From positions 1 to 15,909 of the forward strand of contig DGEQ01000027.1 of assembly GCA_002386045.1 (NCBI GenBank): a DNA stretch of 15,909 nucleotides, written 5' to 3'. Source of the stretch: Hungateiclostridiaceae bacterium UBA3922. GTDB taxonomy: Bacteria > Bacillota > Clostridia > Acetivibrionales > DTU013. Numbering within the stretch: position 1 is the first letter of the stretch; every line of letters starts with the position of its first letter. Below the pieces are notes generated by a model. The model made no database searches, was not told where the DNA came from, and saw only the letters and a program-made list of their open reading frames with translations. Position numbers and translations under genes: made by a program. This document shows positions 1 to 8,153 of this stretch, piece by piece.

Positions 1-692
1 AGGTTTTTCTGCAGGATGCCGGAAATCTCCCTGTCGACCGGGCCTGCCACATGATCAAGCAATTCCAGCACCGTCACACGGCTTCCTGCAGTGCTGAAAT
101 ACGAGGCCATCTCGAGGCCGACTATGCCTCCGCCTATAATGGCAAGGGATCCGGGCACTTCTTTCAGATCGAATATCTCCCTGTTCGTCATCACACGACC
201 GGAGTCAAGCCCTTCTCTCAGACCAGGCATGTCCGGGATCACCGGCACTGATCCTGTCGCGACCAGGATACGGCGCCCGGCATATATCTCATCCCCGATC
301 TTCACTTCAAATACGGCGGCGTCCCTTTCGCTGCCGGTCTTCATCCCGGTTACCACTCCAGCGCCTTCGACCACCGTCACATCGCTCTGCCTTAGCTTTG
401 CCTTCACTCCTGCGGCAAGCGTCCTTACAACTTTGTTTTTCCTTTCAATGACCTTTTTATGGTCCAACGCGGCGTTCTCAACGGTTATTCCGAATTTCTC
501 CCCGCTGACGGCGCCATGAAACAGCTTGGCGCTGTAGAGCAGCGTTTTGGAGGGTATGCATCCTTCGTTCAGGCAGACTCCCCCGATATGCCTTTTTTCC
601 GCCAGCAGCGTCTCCATCCCGGCCCTGCCGGCCAGTTCGGCGGCATGGTAGCCTGCCGGTCCCCCTCCTATTACAATGAGATCGTATATCAA
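1..692 (-). CDS. lpdA: Dihydrolipoamide dehydrogenase (E3), N-terminal half, cut by window start
   Basis: FAD-dependent disulfide oxidoreductase that reoxidises lipoyl groups of 2-oxoacid dehydrogenase or glycine cleavage complexes with NAD+, in the cytoplasm. Seen here: an N-terminal FAD-binding GGGPAG motif (residues 9-14), the redox-active disulfide GGVCLNEGCIPSK with Cys40 and Cys45, the ATGS motif near 145-148 and the second dinucleotide fold IGGGIVGLE (186-194). I read the frame through from 692 to 3 with no stop or frameshift. The start is TTG at 690-692, because AAGGAG lies 8 nt upstream and the FAD motif begins only a few residues in; no ATG fits. About 230 residues are visible against a usual 450-470, so the NAD and dimer domains are missing off the left edge. 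No lipoyl-complex partner is visible. Related mercuric or glutathione reductases share the fold, but the disulfide context is that of E3. Confidence 0.93.
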   Translation of the reverse strand, partial: MIYDLIVIGGGPAGYHAAELAGRAGMETLLAEKRHIGGVCLNEGCIPSKTLLYSAKLFHGAVSGEKFGITVENAALDHKKVIERKNKVVRTLAAGVKAKLRQSDVTVVEGAGVVTGMKTGSERDAAVFEVKIGDEIYAGRRILVATGSVPVIPDMPGLREGLDSGRVMTNREIFDLKEVPGSLAIIGGGIVGLEMASYFSTAGSRVTVLELLDHVAGPVDREISGILQKN

Positions 693-867
693 TCCAAACA
701 CTCCTTATCTGAAAATCATGAGAGAAAAGCGGCGCGGACCGCCCCGGAAGCCATTCGTATCACCCTGGGAAGCAATGCAGACCGTACCCGGAAAACCCAG
801 GCGACCGCAACGGGGAACCGGGACATGCCGCTGCGGGGCAGACCTGAGCGGAACTCCCCGGGAAAAC

Positions 868-893
868 AATAGTGACGCCGCAGCGTCACTATT
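868..893 (-). terminator. Rho-independent terminator after hpf
   Basis: A perfect 11-bp stem (868-878 with 883-893) closes a CGCA loop and, read on the minus strand, is followed by GTTTTCC. It lies about 120 nt beyond the hpf stop and upstream of the lpdA start, so it should end hpf transcription. On the plus strand it is followed by TTTT as well. A second copy of the arm sequence GCGTCACT occurs at 896-903. The rest of 693-1013 is GC-rich and shows no convincing gene or other element. Confidence 0.65.
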
Positions 894-1013
894 TTGCGTC
901 ACTGTTTGCCAGGATCCGTCCATTGCCCGGCTCGCCTCCGCATGTGCCAGGTACACCGTCCGTGCCGGCGTGGGAACGATACCATCCCGGCGCCCGTCCG
1001 GCCCGGCCGCATA

Positions 1014-1553
1014 TCAGTCGAATTCCGGCTCGATCAGGCCGTAATTCCCGTCCTTACGCTTATATACCACGTTGACCTGGTTGGTTTCCGCATTGGAAAA
1101 AACGAAGAATTCATGCCCGAGTAGGTTCATCTGCAATATGGCCTCTTCGACAGGCATCGGCTTTACGGCAAACCTCTTCGTACGTACGACTCTGAATTCC
1201 TTCTCTTCCTCCACATTATCGATGTCCGGGCGGAATGCGTCAGGCTGGTCCAGGACTCCTTCATACAGTCTTTTCGCAAGCCTGGTCTTGTGCTTCCTTA
1301 TCTGCCTTTCGAGGATATCCTGTGCCTTGTCTATGCATGTATACATATCATCTTCGTTGACTTCGGCACGCAGAGTGATCCCGCCGGTAATTATCGTAAC
1401 CTCGAGTATGTACCTGTTCCTCTGCATGCTCATCGTGACCTGTGCTTCAGTCCCTGGTTTGAAGAACTTGTCCAGTTTTCCGAGCTTTTTATTTACTCTC
1501 TCCTTCAGAGCATCCGTTACGTCGAAATTTTTCCCCGTGATCCTTATATTCAT
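1014..1553 (-). CDS. hpf: Long-form ribosome hibernation promoting factor
   Basis: Binds the 30S decoding region and pairs two 70S ribosomes into inactive 100S dimers during slow growth. The 179-residue protein has the N-terminal S30AE/YfiA beta-alpha-beta domain (MNIRITGKNFDVTDALKERV onward, about residues 1-100), a charged linker, and the C-terminal dimerisation domain (about 120-179, with KRFAVKPMPVEEAILQM and LLGHEFFVF) that defines the long form found in Firmicutes. The start is the ATG at 1551-1553, because AAAGGAG sits 8 nt upstream; an in-frame ATG 18 nt earlier would overlap that ribosome site. The gene is alone, with a terminator downstream at 868-893 and a 490-bp AT-rich region upstream that holds a palindrome and DnaA boxes. 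The ending KRKDGNYGLIEPEF is typical of the family. Confidence 0.95.
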   Translation of the reverse strand: MNIRITGKNFDVTDALKERVNKKLGKLDKFFKPGTEAQVTMSMQRNRYILEVTIITGGITLRAEVNEDDMYTCIDKAQDILERQIRKHKTRLAKRLYEGVLDQPDAFRPDIDNVEEEKEFRVVRTKRFAVKPMPVEEAILQMNLLGHEFFVFSNAETNQVNVVYKRKDGNYGLIEPEFD

Positions 1554-1732
1554 GGTCACTGCTCCTTTCATTATCTGTATTGTTCATTTTGCTGTCCGAT
1601 TGCTTTATACATTTTTTATTCAACAATGATTATCATAATTCCTTCCGGGATTATTGCTATATTTACACATGTATATACATTTTCGCCAAACTTCCTCAAA
1701 AGCTGTCATTTCACGCATCATAGCCGACCTGA

Positions 1733-1770
1733 GCAAATATTCACAAAACACCTGTTTTGTGAATATTTGC
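1733..1770. repeat. Perfect 38-bp palindrome (18-bp arms)
   Basis: Positions 1733-1750 are the exact reverse complement of 1753-1770, separated by CC only. The arms are AT-rich (core ATTCACAAAACA / TGTTTTGTGAAT). No T-run follows on either strand and the spacer is too short for a usual terminator loop, so a protein-binding operator or a cruciform is more likely. It directly abuts the DnaA-box cluster and lies about 180 bp upstream of the hpf start. Confidence 0.8.
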
Positions 1771-1771
1771 T

Positions 1772-1847
1772 TGTGGATAATGTGGATAACCTTGTGCATA
1801 ACTGCTTTTTAGCCTTTCTGAAGCTGTGGATAATATTGTGTGGAGAA
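1772..1847. promoter_or_regulatory. Cluster of DnaA boxes
   Basis: TGTGGATAA (the complement of the DnaA box TTATCCACA) occurs perfectly at 1772-1780, 1781-1789 and 1825-1833. One-mismatch copies are at 1793-1801 (TGTGCATAA) and 1839-1847 (TGTGGAGAA), and a reversed one-mismatch copy CTATCCACA is at 1945-1953. The first two boxes are directly adjacent and all five in the main cluster share orientation. The flanking 1600-1770 stretch is AT-rich. This resembles an origin or a chromosomal DnaA-binding cluster; no dnaA, dnaN or plasmid rep gene is in the window to decide which. Confidence 0.65.
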
Positions 1848-1913
1848 TTCCGCCGATGTGGATCGACTTTCCGTCCGAAACCCGGGGATCAGGCATTTTT
1901 TCCATAAAGAAAA

Positions 1914-1939
1914 AGCCCTGTCCGGATGATGACAGGGCT
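1914..1939 (-). terminator. Rho-independent terminator of the GH31 gene
   Basis: A perfect 9-bp stem AGCCCTGTC / GACAGGGCT with an 8-nt loop; on the minus strand the stem runs into TTTTTCTTTATGG. It lies about 107 nt past the alpha-xylosidase stop, which it should terminate. Confidence 0.8.
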
Positions 1940-2046
1940 GGACGCTATCCACAGTCCCACCTGTTTTCACAGGTCGGCCTGTTTGTCGCAAAATCCTCCG
2001 GGCGTCGCCTTTCAGCGGGGAATTTGCCCGGATCCGTCGGATGATG

Positions 2047-4395
2047 TCACAATATCACCCTGACGCTCGTTATCCCTTTACCGGGTATTATCCTCAGGCC
2101 TCTGTCCGTTGCTTCGGCAGTCCCGCCCACGACCGAAACCGCTCTTTCAACGCCTCTGAGTACGGCAGACCACTGCCTGTCGTGACCGCCGGCACCGGTG
2201 CCGTTCGAAACATCGGCAGCTTCCATGACGATCTCGTTCCCGTTTCTCGACGCTTTGAACGCCAGGACTTTCCGTCCGCCGGTGTCGTAAATGTCGGATC
2301 CGGCACATGCTCCGTCTGACAGTTCGAATACGTGGAACTCCACGCCGTCCGCATAATCATAGTCCGGCCTGTCGTCTACCTTTCCGAACGGTATGACGGA
2401 ATTTGGCCTTGCAAGCAGCGGGAGGCTCATGTAATCATGCTTCTCAGTCCTCCAGCTGCCGCCTTCGATTTTCTCTCCGCTAATGATGTTGGTCCATTTT
2501 CCCGCCGGCAAATAGTACTGGGCCGTGCTCTCATTATTGAATATCGGCGCCACCAGCAGCGATCCGCCAAGCATATACTGCCTGTCGAGATACAGGCATG
2601 TCGGGTCCTCCGGGAACTCGAGGAACATCGCGCGCATCGTCGGTATCCCCTTGTATGCCGCTTCACACGCTGTGCTGTATATGTAAGGCATCAGCCTGCA
2701 TTTGAGTTTCGTGAAAAATCTCAGTACATCCACCGCTTCATCGTCGAACAGCCAGGGCACCCTGTAGGACTCGTTGCCGTGCAGCCTGCTGTGGGACGAG
2801 AGGAGCCCGAAAGCTGTCCAGCGCTTGTAGATGTCCGGCGGAGCCGTTCTTTCGAAGCCGCTTATGTCATGGCTCCAGAACCCGAAGCCGGACAGGCACA
2901 GCGACAGGCCGCCGCGAAGCGTCTCGGCCATGGAGTCGTAGTTCGCCGAGCAGTCGCCGCCCCAGTGGACAGGGAATTTCTGTCCCCCGGCGGTGGCGGA
3001 CCTTGCAAAAACCACCGCATCGTTCCTGCCTCGCTTCTCTTCCAGGACTTCAAATACGGCCCTGTTGAACAGGTAACTATAGTAATTGTGCATCAGGACC
3101 GGATCGGAACCGTCATGATAGACGACATCAGTCGGTATCCTCTCGCCGAAGTCCGTCTTGAAGCAGTCGACGCCCATGTCCAGAAGCCTTCTGAGCTTGT
3201 CCTTGTACCATTCGGCGGCATCCGGGTTGGTGAAGTCGACTATGCCCATGCCCGCCTGCCACCTGTCCCACTGCCAGACGCTGCCGTCCGGCTTTTTCAG
3301 CAGGTAACCCTTCTCCATGCCCTCGTCGAACAGCGGAGATTTCTGGGCAATGTACGGATTGATCCAGACACATATCTTAAGGCCTCTTTCCTTCAGGCGC
3401 CTGAGCATCGCCTCGGGATCGGGGAATACATCCCTGTCCCATGTGAAGTCGCACCACTGGCTCTCTTTCATCCAGAAGCAGTCGAAATGGAATACATGCA
3501 GCGGTATGTCGCGCTGCTCCATGCCCTCGATGAAACTGGTCACCGTTCCTTCGTCGTAGCTGGTGGTAAAGGATGTGGTCAGCCACAGTCCGAAAGACCA
3601 TGCAGGCGGAAGCGCAGGCCTTCCGGTAAGCAGCGTATACCCGGAAAGGACATCTTTGGGCGCAGCACCGCCTATGACGAAGTACTCGAGCATTTCCCCG
3701 GGCACGCTGAACTGCACCTTTGAAACCGTTTCAGAGCCTATCTCGTACGACACCTTCCCGGTATGGTTGACAAATACCCCGTAACTTTTACTGGAAATAT
3801 AGAACGGCACGTTTTTGTATGCCTGCTCGCTGCTGGTGCCTCCGTCCTCGTTCCAGATATCCACGACCTGGCCGTTTTTGATGAAGGGTGTGAAACGTTC
3901 CCCAAGGCCATATATGTATTCTCCCACGCCAAGGTCAAGCTGTTCGCGCATGTATGCGCCTTCGCCGGCCACTGTCAGGTACCCTGTGTTCCTGTGGCCG
4001 TTGCCCGTTATCCTTTTCCCGTCGTACAGGAAATCCATGCTCCAGCCGCCGGCTTTCCTGAGCCTCATGGCAAGCCTGCCGGACGTCATTGTGATATATT
4101 CGTCATCCTGTGTTATCACGGGCGAATATCCTTCTTCCCTGTAAAGTCCGAACTTCGGGCTCTTGGGAAGTCCGCCCCTGAAATGGTATACTTTCACGCC
4201 GATCACATCTTCAAACGGCGAAGAGAACTCGTATGTCAGCATGGGACCGTCGAGGGTGTCTCCCCTGTGCCTGACAGGCCTCGTGGCAACAAACAGCTTC
4301 AGCACGCCGTCACGGATCACGACATCCCTGATCTCCACGGGAGAAGCCAGGGTAACGCCGTCCCTCAGCAGCCAGTAACCGTTGGTGAATTTCAT
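2047..4395 (-). CDS. yicI: GH31 alpha-xylosidase, YicI type
   Basis: Retaining glycosidase that releases alpha-1,6-linked xylose from the non-reducing end of xyloglucan oligosaccharides or isoprimeverose. The 782-residue protein is close to E. coli YicI (772) throughout: an N-terminal beta-sandwich (about 1-250), a (beta/alpha)8 barrel (about 255-600) and C-terminal beta domains. The nucleophile is Asp415 in KTDFGERIPTD and the acid/base Asp481 in HWGGD. The xylose pocket seen in YicI is kept: Phe276 in TTSFTTSYDEG, Cys306-Phe307 in HFDCFWM, Trp344 in CVWINPYI and Lys413. These set it apart from GH31 alpha-glucosidases. No signal peptide, so cytoplasmic. The start is the ATG at 4393-4395 with GGGAGG 7 nt upstream; the reading frame stays open 138 nt further up but without family sequence. 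It is divergent from the AraC regulator at 4641 and ends at the terminator 1914-1939. Confidence 0.95.
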   Translation of the reverse strand: MKFTNGYWLLRDGVTLASPVEIRDVVIRDGVLKLFVATRPVRHRGDTLDGPMLTYEFSSPFEDVIGVKVYHFRGGLPKSPKFGLYREEGYSPVITQDDEYITMTSGRLAMRLRKAGGWSMDFLYDGKRITGNGHRNTGYLTVAGEGAYMREQLDLGVGEYIYGLGERFTPFIKNGQVVDIWNEDGGTSSEQAYKNVPFYISSKSYGVFVNHTGKVSYEIGSETVSKVQFSVPGEMLEYFVIGGAAPKDVLSGYTLLTGRPALPPAWSFGLWLTTSFTTSYDEGTVTSFIEGMEQRDIPLHVFHFDCFWMKESQWCDFTWDRDVFPDPEAMLRRLKERGLKICVWINPYIAQKSPLFDEGMEKGYLLKKPDGSVWQWDRWQAGMGIVDFTNPDAAEWYKDKLRRLLDMGVDCFKTDFGERIPTDVVYHDGSDPVLMHNYYSYLFNRAVFEVLEEKRGRNDAVVFARSATAGGQKFPVHWGGDCSANYDSMAETLRGGLSLCLSGFGFWSHDISGFERTAPPDIYKRWTAFGLLSSHSRLHGNESYRVPWLFDDEAVDVLRFFTKLKCRLMPYIYSTACEAAYKGIPTMRAMFLEFPEDPTCLYLDRQYMLGGSLLVAPIFNNESTAQYYLPAGKWTNIISGEKIEGGSWRTEKHDYMSLPLLARPNSVIPFGKVDDRPDYDYADGVEFHVFELSDGACAGSDIYDTGGRKVLAFKASRNGNEIVMEAADVSNGTGAGGHDRQWSAVLRGVERAVSVVGGTAEATDRGLRIIPGKGITSVRVIL

Positions 4396-4558
4396 GATGA
4401 TACCTCCCATATTCGCTGATATATTAAAGTATTTTACGCCTGTGATGCCCGTGATGTCTGCGATGTCTGCGCACAGAGAAACGAGTGTAGGTTCGGATGG
4501 TTTTTGCATCGTGTCCTGTAGATCAGGCCGCATTATGTTGCGGCAAACCGGACATCAT

Positions 4559-4587
4559 AATATAATTTTATTGATACTGATGCGCAA
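4559..4587 (-). promoter_or_regulatory. Candidate promoter of the alpha-xylosidase gene
   Basis: On the minus strand TTGCGC (4582-4587) is followed after exactly 17 nt by TATATT (4559-4564). The predicted leader is about 155 nt and begins with a small hairpin, GCCGCA / TGCGGC (4527-4532 with 4539-4544). The match to consensus is only moderate at -35, as expected for an activator-dependent promoter; the divergent AraC regulator is the obvious candidate activator. Confidence 0.4.
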
Positions 4588-4640
4588 ATTCTTACTTTAT
4601 TTTGATAATTTATATTACTTTTTTGATAAAGGCGGTCCAT

Positions 4641-5522
4641 ATGGATAAATTACTGCTGAAAGAAGACAGGATACACGGGGACGTGTCGTTCCCGCTGGGT
4701 TCATACTACATGGAAATACCGCCGGGCTCCGATGTCCTGGACTGCCACTGGCACGAGGAAATGGAGTTCCTGCTGCTGACTTCCGGTAGGGCCCAGTTCA
4801 GGATAGAGACCGAGTATTATGAAGTCTGCGAAGGCGAGTGCATTTTCGTAAACAGCGGGGAACTGCACGCCGGGTTCCGGACCGACGATTCGCCGTGCAG
4901 CTTCAAAGCCCTGGTTTTCAGCCCTTCGATACTTTACAGCAGCGCTTTTGACCTGGCAAGGGTCAACTACGTGGACCCGGTAATGAAAAATTCCCTTATC
5001 GTGAAAAGGCATATAACTGCATCGCCGGGCTGGCAGTCTGAGCTGCTTGGCAGGCTGCAGAAATCATTCCGGTACCTGGACAACAAGCCCCCGGCATACG
5101 AACTGCTGGTAAAATCGGAACTGTTCGGGATCTTCGCACTGCTGTCGGCCAACGGCATCCCCGCCGCGAATGCCGCCGAGAGGGGACAGGACCATTTCAG
5201 GCTGGAAAAGCTGAAGTCGGCACTGAAATATATACAGGATAATTACTCAAGGAAGATAAGCACCATCGACATTGCCGCCAGCGTCGACATGAGTGAAGGC
5301 CACTTCTGCAGGGTATTCAAGCACTACATGAAGAAGACCCCTGTCGAGTACCTGAACTATTACAGGATAACAAGGGCGGCAAGGCTCCTCGAGGAAACGG
5401 GGATGAAAGTGCTGGAAGTGGCTATGGAAGTCGGATTCGACAACCTGAGCTATTTCATTGGCCTGTTTAAACGCCACATGGGCATGACACCTTCGAAATA
5501 CAGGAGTTCCAGGACCAGTTGA
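4641..5522 (+). CDS. AraC-family transcriptional regulator with cupin sensor domain
   Basis: A 293-residue DNA-binding regulator. The N-terminal cupin (about 15-110) has HWHEEMEF (His36, His38, Glu42) and the later ELHAGF (His76), the usual ligand-pocket pattern of AraC proteins. A linker helix follows, then the C-terminal double helix-turn-helix (about 190-290), with the first HTH around IDIAASVDMSEGHFCRVFK and the second around VLEVAMEVGFDNLSYFIGLF, closing with GMTPSKYR. The ATG at 4641 follows AAAGGCGG; an ATG in the same frame at 4602 lies in AT-rich promoter-like DNA and adds no family sequence. It is divergent from the GH31 gene and convergent with GH94, so control of one or both by xyloglucan- or cello-oligosaccharides is a reasonable inference. 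The actual ligand is unknown. Confidence 0.9.
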   Translation: MDKLLLKEDRIHGDVSFPLGSYYMEIPPGSDVLDCHWHEEMEFLLLTSGRAQFRIETEYYEVCEGECIFVNSGELHAGFRTDDSPCSFKALVFSPSILYSSAFDLARVNYVDPVMKNSLIVKRHITASPGWQSELLGRLQKSFRYLDNKPPAYELLVKSELFGIFALLSANGIPAANAAERGQDHFRLEKLKSALKYIQDNYSRKISTIDIAASVDMSEGHFCRVFKHYMKKTPVEYLNYYRITRAARLLEETGMKVLEVAMEVGFDNLSYFIGLFKRHMGMTPSKYRSSRTS

Positions 5523-5548
5523 TCGAAAGGAAAAATAAAACCGGTAAA

Positions 5549-5587
5549 AAAGGACCGCCTGACAGCATCCGTCAGGCAGTTCCCTTT
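5549..5587. terminator. Bidirectional terminator between araC-type gene and GH94
   Basis: A 7-bp core stem GCCTGAC / GTCAGGC (5557-5563 with 5571-5577) is extended by AAAGG (5549-5553) pairing with CCTTT (5583-5587). On the minus strand it runs into CCTTTTTTACC, and on the plus strand into CCCTTTAAT. It sits between two convergent genes and can serve both, better for the minus-strand GH94 gene. Confidence 0.75.
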
Positions 5588-5631
5588 AATACGGTCCGGC
5601 GCATCCGTTTAAAAGCAGGACACTTTATACA

Positions 5632-7986
5632 TCAACCCATCTCAACGATTACCTTCGACCTGCTGCCCGCCGGCTGCACCGGGATCCTGTCTGCCTCTTT
5701 CCCATTGAGGATGATCCTTTTGACACCGCAGCACACGTGATCCGGGTTCCTCACTTCGATCTCGTACTCGGCGCCGCGGAATATCCTCCTGGCCCTGAAG
5801 CCGTCCCAGGAAGACGGGATGCACGGATCGACCACGAGGCAGTCATAGCCGGGCCGGATGCCGAGTATGTACTGGCTTGCCGCCACCATGTTCCACGCGG
5901 CGGTGCCGCTCAGCCACGAGTTCCTGCCTATCCCGAACTGCGGGTGCTCCTTGCCGAGTATGTTCTGTGCGTAGACATAGGGTTCGACTTCAAAGTGGTC
6001 CGCATCATCATTGCGTTTTGCAGGGAGTATCTGCTTGTAGTATTCGAAAGCCCTGTCGCCGTTGCCCATCATTATCTCGGCGATCATGACCCACGGGTTC
6101 GTATGGCAGAATATACCGCCGTTTTCCTTTGCTCCCGGGGGATAGGTGGTGATGCCTCCCTTGGTATGGTCATGCTGCGTATACGCCGGGTACATGGCCA
6201 CGATGCCATACTTCGTATTGAGGTATTTATTGACCGACTCAAGGCAGAGGCGGGCGCGTTCCTCGTCGGCCACATCTCCGAGTATCGCCCATGACTGTGA
6301 GTTTATGAATATCTTGCCGTATTCGTTCGCCTTCGAGCCCAGGGGCCTGCTCTCGTCGTCAAAGGCCCTCACATACCACTCTCCGTCCCAGCAGGTCTCG
6401 TTGATAGCGTCCTTCATCCTGCGAGACATATCCCTGAACCTTGAGACGTCCCCGTTCCTGCCGAGGTGTTCGGCAAGCTCCGCCATCTCGTTTGCAGCAC
6501 GGCAGAACAGCATCGACGTGAATACGCTCTCAGCGACGCCCTTGCCGGTGTCCAGGTTCAGTGTGTCGTTCCAGTCGGCACGGCCTGCCAGCGCTATGTT
6601 GTGCGGGCCTTTCCATGTATCCGTGAATTCCAGCGCCCTGACCAGGTGTTCCCAGACCGTGCCCGCGGTCTGCTTGTCGTTGTAAAGGACTATCTGGTCC
6701 AGGAACTCGAAATCACCTGTCTCCTTCACATATGCATTTACGGCGAGGATCAGCCACAGGTGGTCGTCGGAGTACCAGTCGAACTTCTTGATCGGGGCGT
6801 CTCCGACTCCGCCTTCTCCTGTCAGCGGGAAGAACAGGTGATAGGCGCGCCCGTCGGTGTACTGGCACTGCAGCAGCTTTATGATCAGACCCTTCGCCTC
6901 TTCAGGGATCGTATGCATGACGCCCAGCGTATCCTGTGCGCTGTCCCTGATGCCCATGCCTCTCCCGAGGCCCAGCTGGTACATCGACACGAACCTGGAC
7001 CAGTTGAATGTCGTCTTGCACTGGTACTGGTTCCACATGTTCACGAACAGGTTCATCTCGCGGTCGGGCGTATCGACATGCAGTTTACTTATGTAGTTGT
7101 TCCAGTAATCGTTCAGCCGCCTGAGGGCCGCCTTTGCTTCGGCAGGATCCAGGTAGGCCTGTATCTCTTTCCTTATCTCGTCCCTGTTGTCGGTATAGCC
7201 GAGGATGAACACGATCTCCTTCGTCTCTCCACGCCCAAGCTCTATCTCGTTGCAGAACGCTCCAACGCCGTTGGTCCTGTACGATATGGAATTGGAACAT
7301 GCTCCCTGCTCGACGGCTATCGGGTTCGACTCGGAGCGATACTTCCCTATGAAGGTCTCGAGGTTGCAGTCATAGCTGGAAACTTCTGCGCCGGTCGCGA
7401 AGAATGACGCGCTTCCGCTTACGTAATGCGGGTACCACGTGATTATCCCGTCATCGTAGCGGCACTGGTTGATCTGCTGGACCCAGTCCACGTTCTGCTG
7501 GTCCATTATAGCATCCCAGAAACAGAACTCGGCGTAGCTGAACACCTGGAGCTTTTTGGGCACGTTCAGCATGTTCCTGACCTCAAGGAGCCATATCTCG
7601 AAATCCCTGTCATCCGGCACGAAATATGTGACGCTTGCCGTGATCCCCCTGTACTCGCCTTCCAGCACAGTGTATCCCATGCCGTGCCTGCACAGGTAGC
7701 TGTCCAGCTTCGTGCCCGATGGCTGGAACCCGGGGTTCCAGTACTCGCCGGTGGCAGCATCCCTTATGTATATATACCTTCCCGGCCTGTCCATGGGTAT
7801 GCTGTTGTAGCGGTACCTGGTTATCCTCCTGTTCTGGGGATCCTTGTGGAAGCTGTAGCCTCCGCCTGTCTGCGTGACGATCCCCCCATACTTGCCGCTC
7901 CCGATATAGTTGATCCACGGTGTCGGTGTATCGGGCCTGGTAATTACGTACTCATTTGCGGCTTCGTCAAAATAGCCGTACTTCAT
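5632..7986 (-). CDS. GH94 beta-glucoside phosphorylase, cellobiose phosphorylase-like
   Basis: Inverting phosphorylase expected to split cellobiose or a related beta-glucobiose with phosphate into glucose 1-phosphate and glucose in the cytoplasm. The 784 residues compare with about 800-815 for cellobiose phosphorylases and about 980 for cellodextrin phosphorylases. Visible family blocks: MKYGYFDEAANEYVIT and TPWINY at the N-terminus, RRITRYRYN (53-61), GRGMGIRDSAQD (341-352), the SDDHLW segment (406-411) expected to hold the catalytic Asp, GRADWNDTLN (468-477), the phosphate-site block PGAKENGGIFCHTNPW (617-632) and WLSGTAAW (691-698). The start is the ATG at 7984-7986, with GAGG 5 nt and AGGGAGG 11 nt upstream, and matches the family N-terminus; an upstream in-frame ATG adds 17 unrelated residues. 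Acceptor preference (cellobiose, laminaribiose or other) cannot be read from the sequence. No signal peptide is seen. Confidence 0.9.
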   Translation of the reverse strand: MKYGYFDEAANEYVITRPDTPTPWINYIGSGKYGGIVTQTGGGYSFHKDPQNRRITRYRYNSIPMDRPGRYIYIRDAATGEYWNPGFQPSGTKLDSYLCRHGMGYTVLEGEYRGITASVTYFVPDDRDFEIWLLEVRNMLNVPKKLQVFSYAEFCFWDAIMDQQNVDWVQQINQCRYDDGIITWYPHYVSGSASFFATGAEVSSYDCNLETFIGKYRSESNPIAVEQGACSNSISYRTNGVGAFCNEIELGRGETKEIVFILGYTDNRDEIRKEIQAYLDPAEAKAALRRLNDYWNNYISKLHVDTPDREMNLFVNMWNQYQCKTTFNWSRFVSMYQLGLGRGMGIRDSAQDTLGVMHTIPEEAKGLIIKLLQCQYTDGRAYHLFFPLTGEGGVGDAPIKKFDWYSDDHLWLILAVNAYVKETGDFEFLDQIVLYNDKQTAGTVWEHLVRALEFTDTWKGPHNIALAGRADWNDTLNLDTGKGVAESVFTSMLFCRAANEMAELAEHLGRNGDVSRFRDMSRRMKDAINETCWDGEWYVRAFDDESRPLGSKANEYGKIFINSQSWAILGDVADEERARLCLESVNKYLNTKYGIVAMYPAYTQHDHTKGGITTYPPGAKENGGIFCHTNPWVMIAEIMMGNGDRAFEYYKQILPAKRNDDADHFEVEPYVYAQNILGKEHPQFGIGRNSWLSGTAAWNMVAASQYILGIRPGYDCLVVDPCIPSSWDGFRARRIFRGAEYEIEVRNPDHVCCGVKRIILNGKEADRIPVQPAGSRSKVIVEMG

Positions 7987-8055
7987 GGCTGCCTCGCCCT
8001 CCCTCGATTTGATCATCTCAAGCGCGATATGGTACAAGTTAATTATATATCAGTA

Positions 8056-8084
8056 TTGAAAAATATAAAATGTTTCTATATAAT
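8056..8084 (+). promoter_or_regulatory. Strong sigma-A promoter for the small membrane protein gene
   Basis: TTGAAA (8056-8061), a 17-nt spacer, and a perfect TATAAT (8079-8084) read toward the gene starting at 8154. The predicted leader is about 60 nt. On the opposite strand a TATAAT-like box at 8042-8047 could serve the divergent GH94 gene, but I see no good -35 for it. Confidence 0.65.
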
Positions 8085-8153
8085 TGTAATGGCAGGAAGC
8101 CTTGGCATGCAGGTGTTTCAGCCTAATATCAAGTATGTGGGGAGATGTTGTCC

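Noticed and set aside
705..956. 83-codon minus-strand open frame between hpf and lpdA
   Set aside because: It runs straight across the perfect terminator hairpin, has no family-like sequence and no good ribosome site.
1554..1730. raiA-type structured RNA upstream of hpf
   Set aside because: This RNA class is known near raiA/hpf genes in Firmicutes, so I looked for it, but the AT-rich stretch shows no extended helices that I can support. A covariance search would settle it.
2332..3723. 463-codon plus-strand open frame inside the alpha-xylosidase gene
   Set aside because: It is the complement shadow of a highly conserved GH31 gene, a common effect of GC-rich third positions, with no recognisable domain.
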